Below the pieces are notes generated by a model. The model searched no databases. It was not told the origin of the DNA and worked only from the letters and a program-made list of their open reading frames with translations. 11,648 nucleotides of DNA from contig JAAZYT010000157.1 in the NCBI GenBank assembly GCA_014239505.1, positions 1-11,648 of the forward strand, in the 5' to 3' direction. The DNA is from Fidelibacterota bacterium. Lineage in GTDB: Bacteria > Fidelibacterota > Marinisomatia > Marinisomatales > TCS55. Positions 7,447-11,648 of this stretch are shown piece by piece; positions within the stretch are counted from its first letter, which is position 1; each line of letters starts with the position of its first letter. The position numbers were made by a program, and so were the translations under genes.

Positions 7447-9026
7447 CACCAAGTTCCTAAAATCTTTTTTGCCGCCATTTCACCAGGTGAACCTGTAATT
7501 CCACCTCCAGGATGGGTTCCAGATCCACATTGGAAATAGTTTTTAATTGGCGTTGTATAGTCAGCCCATTTCACAGCTGGACGTAGAGAGAATAATTGTT
7601 GAAGCGTTAATTCACCATGGAAGATATTGCCTTCTGTTAAACCAAATGTTGACTCTAAATCTGCAGGCGTTAGTACTTGACGGTGCAAAATAATATCTTT
7701 GATATTTGGAGCATACCTTGCGATAGTATTTATTACAGCATCACCAAAAGCTTCTCTTTTTTGATCATTCCAGCCACCATTAAGATCATAAGGCGCGTAT
7801 TGGACAAAACATGACATAACATGTTTGCCTGGTGGTGCCATGTCAGGATCTAAAACAGATGGAAGAATAATATCCATAAAAGGTGATTCTGAAAAATTTC
7901 CATATTTTGCATCATCATATGCTTTCTCTAAATGATCATAAGATGGACTTATAGAGATTGCACCACGTAAATGGTGACCATCTCCAGGAAGACATGTAAA
8001 ATTAGGTAAGGCATCTAGAGCTAAATTAACTTTTCCTGAAGATCCACGAATTCTAAAATTTTTAATGGCAGAGACAAAATCTGAAGGTAGATCTGGCTCA
8101 TCTAACATTTTTAAAAAAGTAAGTTTTGGGTCTAAGCCCGAGATAACAATATTTGAATTGTATTCATCACCATTTTCTAGAGCTACTCCAACTGCGCGAC
8201 CATTTTTAACAATCACTTTTTCAACTGAAGCTTCGGTCATTATATCTACTCCAAAATGTTCAGCGGATCTTGCGATTGCCATGCTTACTGCACCAGTCCC
8301 ACCTCTTTGAAATCCCCAAGCTCTAAAAGCACCATCAATATCACCCATGTAATGATGAAGCATCACATAAGCAGATCCGGGTGAACGAGGGCCCATAAAT
8401 GTTCCAATTATACCACTTGCAGACATTGTTGCTTTTAAGGGTTCGTATTCGAACCACTCATCTAGAAAATCTGCTGAGCTCATGGTCATAAGTTTTGTTA
8501 AATACTCAAATTGTTTTGATGTCAAAGATTTAACATGATCTAATATTTTTTTTGTCGCTGAGATATCTGAGATTGAGGGTCGAATAGGATTAGGCGCAAT
8601 AGTCTCTAGGATGGGTCTAACAGCCATACCGATTTGGCCCATTGCAGGTCCAAAACGCATATAATTTTCAGCATCTTTTTTTGAATGTCGCGCAATCTCT
8701 CTATATGTTTGATCTGAATCTGCTGTACGAATAAGATAATCATTTTCTAATGGTGTTAAAGTACTTTCCAAAGGTAGGAGCTCTAGGCCAAACTTTGGTA
8801 ACATAAGTTCCCGCATGACATTTGACTTCATTAAACTAACCACATAAGAACAAACTGAAAATTTAAAGCCTGGGAAAACTTCTTCTGTTACTGCAGCTCC
8901 ACCTAAAACATGTCGCCTCTCAAGGACTAAAACCTTTTTTCCTGCACGCCCCAAGTAAGCTGCGGCTGTTAATCCATTGTGACCACCACCAATAACAATA
9001 GCATCATATTTTTTTATTTTGGACAC
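7446..9026 (-). CDS. FAD-dependent oxidoreductase, phytoene-desaturase/PYROXD2 family (first of tandem pair)
   Basis: This is a 526-residue flavoprotein of the COG1233 type. It has an N-terminal dinucleotide-binding GGGHNG (13-18), VLERRHVLGGAA (34-45) and a C-terminal GTHPGGGITGSPGEMAA motif that closes the FAD site. It shares gene length and motif order with the next gene, for example LDEWFEYEPL here versus VDEWFETELL there, and FGLTEGNIFHGELTL versus FGITEGNLNHGEMTL. Translation starts at GTG 9026: AAAGGA (9034-9039) lies 7 bases upstream, and there is no other suitable start before GGGHNG. The gene overlaps the end of the GcvT-like gene by 13 bases. Relatives are often called phytoene dehydrogenase, but that is a superfamily label. 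With a methyltransferase, a Rieske enzyme and two hydrolases as operon partners, a catabolic oxidase or dehydrogenase acting on a C-N or ring C-C bond is more likely. The two copies may act on successive intermediates or pair as subunits; neither can be decided from the sequence. Confidence 0.9.
   Translation of the reverse strand: MSKIKKYDAIVIGGGHNGLTAAAYLGRAGKKVLVLERRHVLGGAAVTEEVFPGFKFSVCSYVVSLMKSNVMRELMLPKFGLELLPLESTLTPLENDYLIRTADSDQTYREIARHSKKDAENYMRFGPAMGQIGMAVRPILETIAPNPIRPSISDISATKKILDHVKSLTSKQFEYLTKLMTMSSADFLDEWFEYEPLKATMSASGIIGTFMGPRSPGSAYVMLHHYMGDIDGAFRAWGFQRGGTGAVSMAIARSAEHFGVDIMTEASVEKVIVKNGRAVGVALENGDEYNSNIVISGLDPKLTFLKMLDEPDLPSDFVSAIKNFRIRGSSGKVNLALDALPNFTCLPGDGHHLRGAISISPSYDHLEKAYDDAKYGNFSESPFMDIILPSVLDPDMAPPGKHVMSCFVQYAPYDLNGGWNDQKREAFGDAVINTIARYAPNIKDIILHRQVLTPADLESTFGLTEGNIFHGELTLQQLFSLRPAVKWADYTTPIKNYFQCGSGTHPGGGITGSPGEMAAKKILGTW
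7455..7458 (-). promoter_or_regulatory. Ribosome binding site deciding the start of the second FAD oxidoreductase
   Basis: AGGA on the minus strand lies 8 bases before ATG 7446 and inside the end of the upstream paralogue. It favours ATG over the in-frame TTG at 7452 and GTG at 7449, for which the spacing would be 2 and 5 bases. Confidence 0.65.
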
Positions 9027-10243
9027 GAACGCTTCCTTTCTGGATCGAAAAAAGGAGTTTTTACAACAGTTGCTTTAGTTAATCTTCTAAAGTGTTCTAC
9101 TTTTAATTCAAACATCAATTCAGAACCTTCTTTGGCATACTTGGATTTAATATGAGCCAAAGCAATATAGCGCTTAAGAAGGGGAGACCATGTGCCGCTA
9201 GTGGCATATCCAACTTGTTCATTATTATTATAAAGTGGTGTGCTAGTTCGCCATGCTGTAGATGGTAGCCCTGGAGCTAAACCCGCATCTCTATAATGTT
9301 TTTCAAATCCTGGCCATTCTATTTCAATTCCTACAAAGCTCCAACCTGAGCCATTATCTAACTCTTCAAGCAAAGGTGCTTTTCCAATAAAATTTCTTTT
9401 TTTCAGTTTGACAGCCCAACCCAATCCTAGTTCATAGGGTGATGATTTTCTAGATTCAATTAAAGCATGGCGCGTAGAGATATAGTCTACATCTAAAAGA
9501 ATAAGGCCTGCTTCAATTCTCGCTATATCTAATGCGTGAAGACCTGTTGGGGTAATTCCAAATGTTTTACCTTTGTCAATTAGAATATCCCAAACACTTA
9601 AAGCATCATTGGGATCCATCCATATTTCATATCCAAGATCACCTGTATATCCAGTTCTTGAAATGGTTACTGGAATATTTTCAAAAGTCGTATCCATCAT
9701 CCAAAAAAATTTTAGATTATCTAAAGATTTAGGCGAAGCTGAGTTTAGTATCGCTCGAGAATTTGGACCTTGAAGGGCAAGTGCGGCAGTTGAGAAAGAG
9801 TCATCTTTTATGATCACATCCATACCAGTGGAGTTACTTTCAATCCATTCTAAATTTGGTTCTGCGCTCGTAATCCTAAACTTGTTTTCAGAAAGTCTTT
9901 GTACGGTTCCATCATCAATAACTTTACCATGTTCATCACACCATGGTGTATACATAACTTGACCTACTTTACAAATAGCAATATTTCGTGTGACGAGTCT
10001 ATCTAATAGAATTTGTGAGTCAGGCCCCTCAATAATATATTTTTTTAAGGGTGAAATATCTAACAAGGCTGCTTTTGTGCGAATTGCAAAATATTCATTT
10101 TCATGAGTTAACTCATAGCTGGTAGCAGCAAGATAGCCAGCCCACCTACGCCATTCTTGAGACTCATTTAATTTAGAAGTTCGTTCAAAAAAAGGAGAAA
10201 GCTTAAGCTGTGTATTCGCAGTGAATTTATTTTCATAAAACAT
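9014..10243 (-). CDS. GcvT-like folate-dependent aminomethyl/methyltransferase (not canonical GcvT)
   Basis: This is a tetrahydrofolate-binding protein of the GcvT/DmdA/sarcosine-dehydrogenase-C-terminal superfamily. Its members transfer a one-carbon group from nitrogen or sulfur to folate. Visible family landmarks are VIDDGTV (108-114), containing the conserved DD of the GcvT active site, LQGPNS (157-162), RTGYTGDLGYEI (196-207) with the likely folate-binding glutamate E206, ARIEAG (241-246) and SGTWSP (349-354). At 409 residues it is about 45 longer than E. coli GcvT. The extra length is an N-terminal extension and an insert near 311-334 (from PGFEKHY to STAW), so it is not the housekeeping T-protein. 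The ATG at 10243 is supported by GAGG 8 bases upstream and lies 2 bases after the previous stop. It overlaps the first FAD gene by 13 bases. A role in moving an N-methyl group to tetrahydrofolate fits its neighbours. DmdA-like DMSP demethylation is less likely given those partners. Confidence 0.88.
   Translation of the reverse strand: MFYENKFTANTQLKLSPFFERTSKLNESQEWRRWAGYLAATSYELTHENEYFAIRTKAALLDISPLKKYIIEGPDSQILLDRLVTRNIAICKVGQVMYTPWCDEHGKVIDDGTVQRLSENKFRITSAEPNLEWIESNSTGMDVIIKDDSFSTAALALQGPNSRAILNSASPKSLDNLKFFWMMDTTFENIPVTISRTGYTGDLGYEIWMDPNDALSVWDILIDKGKTFGITPTGLHALDIARIEAGLILLDVDYISTRHALIESRKSSPYELGLGWAVKLKKRNFIGKAPLLEELDNGSGWSFVGIEIEWPGFEKHYRDAGLAPGLPSTAWRTSTPLYNNNEQVGYATSGTWSPLLKRYIALAHIKSKYAKEGSELMFELKVEHFRRLTKATVVKTPFFDPERKRSCPK
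9034..9039 (-). promoter_or_regulatory. Ribosome binding site for the GTG-initiated first FAD oxidoreductase
   Basis: AAAGGA lies 7 bases before GTG 9026 on the minus strand, embedded in the last codons of the GcvT-like gene. A well-spaced site in front of a non-ATG codon supports the GTG start and independent initiation within the 13-base overlap. Confidence 0.7.
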
Positions 10244-10245
10244 TA

Positions 10246-11139
10246 TTATGACCTCATAAAAGGTCTAGTTAAGCAAGTTGGGCCACCAGAACCCTTGATT
10301 GATATTTCACTACCATCATATGTATGAACCTCAACATTTTCAGCTTCAAGTCTTTGCTGGGTAATTGGGTTATTCTTTATCATAATCACTTTCCTGGGTG
10401 AAACAGCTAAAACATTGCATCCCATAGAATCGTATTCTTCATCGGGTACTTCAACCAATTTAATTCCTCGTCCTAGTAAATACTGTCTAAATGATACGGG
10501 TAATAATTTTGAATAAACCAGATATAGATCATAGTCAATTGGTGAAATATTGCTCATTAAATGAAGACAATCCGCAGGTCCTGTCCAATGGGGAAGAGGT
10601 ACAGTAATAACCTTATCAACATCGCTTTTCAATAAAGACTTAAGTTGACGTATACCTTCAGCGTTGGTTCTATATCCTTCACCAACGGCTACGGTTCGTT
10701 CATCAATCCAAACTACATCTCCACCTTCTAATGTGCCTGGAGATTTAATCTGACCAAGTATGGGTACATTAATTGAATCAAAGTAGGAAGCAATTGCTTT
10801 AGGTTCAGTCTGTCGATCTCTCTTTCCCATATTTGAAAGAATAACGCCGCTATTTGATATAATACATGGATCATGAGTATAAATTGAATCAAGAGAAGTA
10901 TCTTCATCTATTGGCAGATAGTGAATTTGAATACTATTAGTTTTTAAAAAACTAATTAATTGTTCATAATCTGAGCTTGCTTTTTTGTAGTCTGGTTTAC
11001 CAAGATAATTTAGTTTTTTTGATTGATCATCAATTTTTAACTGATTTTGGTAAGCATCCTTGGGATGCTTTACTAAAACACGCTTTATTTCTCCAACCAT
11101 ACTTTGACAGCCAAAATCGTTATTCAATTTATTCTTCAC
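10246..11139 (-). CDS. Dimethylargininase/amidinotransferase-fold hydrolase (DDAH-like)
   Basis: This is a pentein-fold enzyme of the arginine deiminase/DDAH/amidinotransferase superfamily, which cleaves guanidino or amidino C-N bonds through a covalent cysteine intermediate. The 297 residues contain THDP (88-91), EGGD (138-141), the likely catalytic histidine H193 in CLHLMS, MGCNVLA (239-245) and the C-terminal nucleophile C289 in GGPTCLTRP. This Glu/His/Cys arrangement is that of DDAH-type hydrolases, so it looks active. Automatic annotation would call it N,N-dimethylarginine dimethylaminohydrolase (giving citrulline and dimethylamine), but members of this broad family act on varied guanidino and related compounds, so the substrate is open. 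The start is GTG 11139, overlapping the M20 gene by 11 bases. TTG 11127 is a possible alternative; ATG 11100 would remove family-like residues before SMVGEIKRVLV. No clear Shine-Dalgarno precedes the GTG, so coupling with the upstream gene is likely. A 2-base gap separates it from the GcvT-like gene. Confidence 0.83.
   Translation of the reverse strand: MKNKLNNDFGCQSMVGEIKRVLVKHPKDAYQNQLKIDDQSKKLNYLGKPDYKKASSDYEQLISFLKTNSIQIHYLPIDEDTSLDSIYTHDPCIISNSGVILSNMGKRDRQTEPKAIASYFDSINVPILGQIKSPGTLEGGDVVWIDERTVAVGEGYRTNAEGIRQLKSLLKSDVDKVITVPLPHWTGPADCLHLMSNISPIDYDLYLVYSKLLPVSFRQYLLGRGIKLVEVPDEEYDSMGCNVLAVSPRKVIMIKNNPITQQRLEAENVEVHTYDGSEISIKGSGGPTCLTRPFMRS
10252..10255 (-). promoter_or_regulatory. Ribosome binding site for the GcvT-like gene
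   Basis: GAGG on the minus strand lies 8 bases before ATG 10243, within the last codons of the upstream hydrolase gene, whose TAA ends 2 bases before the ATG. It supports this start and coupled translation of the two genes. Confidence 0.65.
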
Positions 11140-11648
11140 ACCAGTTAATAATTAAATTTGAGATGATTTTAATACAAGTTAATACTTCTTCAATTTTAAC
11201 ATACTCATTAGCAGAATGGGCAAGTCTTACATCGCCAGGGCCAAAAAGTACGGCTGGAATATCAGCATGATTCGTAAATAAACGCAAGTCTGAACCATAA
11301 GTAACGCCTTCAATTTTGGATGAAGAATTATTAACCTCTTTATATGCCATCTCTAAATTATTTATTATCGAATGTTCCACATCAGTTTTACCTGATTCAA
11401 ATTGTCCCTCAAACCACTCAAGGATTGGCGGGTTTTCTTTTAGCCATAAATCTGAATCAGAAACTTTTTTTAAATGTTGGCTGAATGCCATTCGTGCATC
11501 TGATACTGATTCACCAGGGAACACTCCTAATCTACCTTCAGCTATAACCGACTCAGGAACTGTCGAATGCCATTCGCCACCCTTTATTGTCCCAATATTA
11601 ATTGGAGCCACACGTTCTGGTGATTCATAATATTCCACACTAAATGAA
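11129..11648 (-). CDS. M20-family metallo-deacylase/peptidase (ArgE/DapE-like), C-terminal part
   Basis: This is the C-terminal part (about 173 residues) of an M20 zinc or cobalt hydrolase. These enzymes remove N-acyl groups or cleave small amide or peptide substrates. The frame stays open to the right edge with no stop, so the true start is outside the window; the GTG at 11638 lies inside a conserved region and is not the start. Visible is the dimerisation (lid) domain, with INIGTIKGGEWHSTVPE and an EGRLGVFPGE strand typical of ArgE/DapE-type deacylases. The end of the catalytic domain follows, with GSDLR and FGPGDVRLAHSANEYV, where the histidine of AHSANE is the usual last metal ligand. The N-terminal metal-binding half cannot be seen. 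It is the first visible gene of the operon and overlaps the DDAH-like gene by 11 bases. In context it would deacylate, or hydrolyse an amide in, a pathway intermediate; arginine biosynthesis (argE) is less likely here. Confidence 0.87.
   Translation of the reverse strand, partial: SFSVEYYESPERVAPINIGTIKGGEWHSTVPESVIAEGRLGVFPGESVSDARMAFSQHLKKVSDSDLWLKENPPILEWFEGQFESGKTDVEHSIINNLEMAYKEVNNSSSKIEGVTYGSDLRLFTNHADIPAVLFGPGDVRLAHSANEYVKIEEVLTCIKIISNLIINWCEE

Noticed and set aside
5878..9026. Carotenoid biosynthesis cluster (two phytoene-desaturase-like genes)
   Set aside because: No phytoene synthase, lycopene cyclase or other carotenoid gene is present, and the operon partners are demethylation and C-N hydrolysis enzymes.
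9014..10243. Canonical gcvT or DMSP demethylase dmdA
   Set aside because: The length, N-terminal extension and insert near residues 311-334 differ from housekeeping GcvT. The operon context of FAD and Rieske enzymes does not resemble DMSP metabolism, and the GYTGDLGYEI region alone cannot prove DmdA.
11316..11630. 104-codon open frame on the plus strand antisense to the M20 gene, and similar frames at 3697-3924, 8065-8310, 9573-9773 and 10977-11270
   Set aside because: They lie wholly or mostly antisense to genes with clear family motifs, show no family motifs themselves, and are explained by the codon pattern of the opposite strand.

Overview
This is a strongly AT-rich, gene-dense window with tiny intergenic gaps. 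That style, together with the gene content (degradation of methylated nitrogen compounds and glycine cleavage), fits a streamlined marine bacterium, most likely an alphaproteobacterium. The taxonomic guess rests on base composition and gene content only. No rRNA, tRNA, mobile element, CRISPR array or long repeat is visible.

Layout. At the left edge, on the plus strand, is the 3' part of an ABC-F translation-factor ATPase resembling YheS. It converges on gcvP, which encodes the glycine cleavage P-protein. Everything from gcvP to the right edge lies on the minus strand. Read in the direction of transcription, right to left, the genes are: an M20 metallo-deacylase (5' end outside the window), a dimethylargininase/amidinotransferase-fold hydrolase, a GcvT-like folate-dependent methyltransferase, two tandem paralogous FAD oxidoreductases of the phytoene-desaturase/PYROXD2 type, a Rieske oxygenase resembling glycine-betaine and carnitine oxygenases, a 118-base gap, and gcvP.

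The six genes from the M20 deacylase to the Rieske oxygenase overlap, or lie 2 bases apart (overlaps of 11, 13, 1 and 4 bases; one 2-base gap). They are almost certainly one translationally coupled operon. Three internal ribosome binding sites lie inside the preceding genes and fix the starts of the GcvT-like protein and both FAD enzymes.

Interpretation (inference). The set looks like a catabolic pathway for an N-methylated, probably cyclic or guanidino/amide-containing, osmolyte or alkaloid. The Rieske enzyme would oxidise or demethylate a quaternary nitrogen, the FAD pair would oxidise C-N or C-C bonds, the GcvT-like protein would move an N-methyl group to tetrahydrofolate, and the two hydrolases would open C-N bonds. 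GcvP could consume glycine released by complete demethylation, linking the pathway to one-carbon folate metabolism. The substrate cannot be read from the sequence. No Rieske reductase, transporter or regulator is present here; these may lie beyond the right edge.
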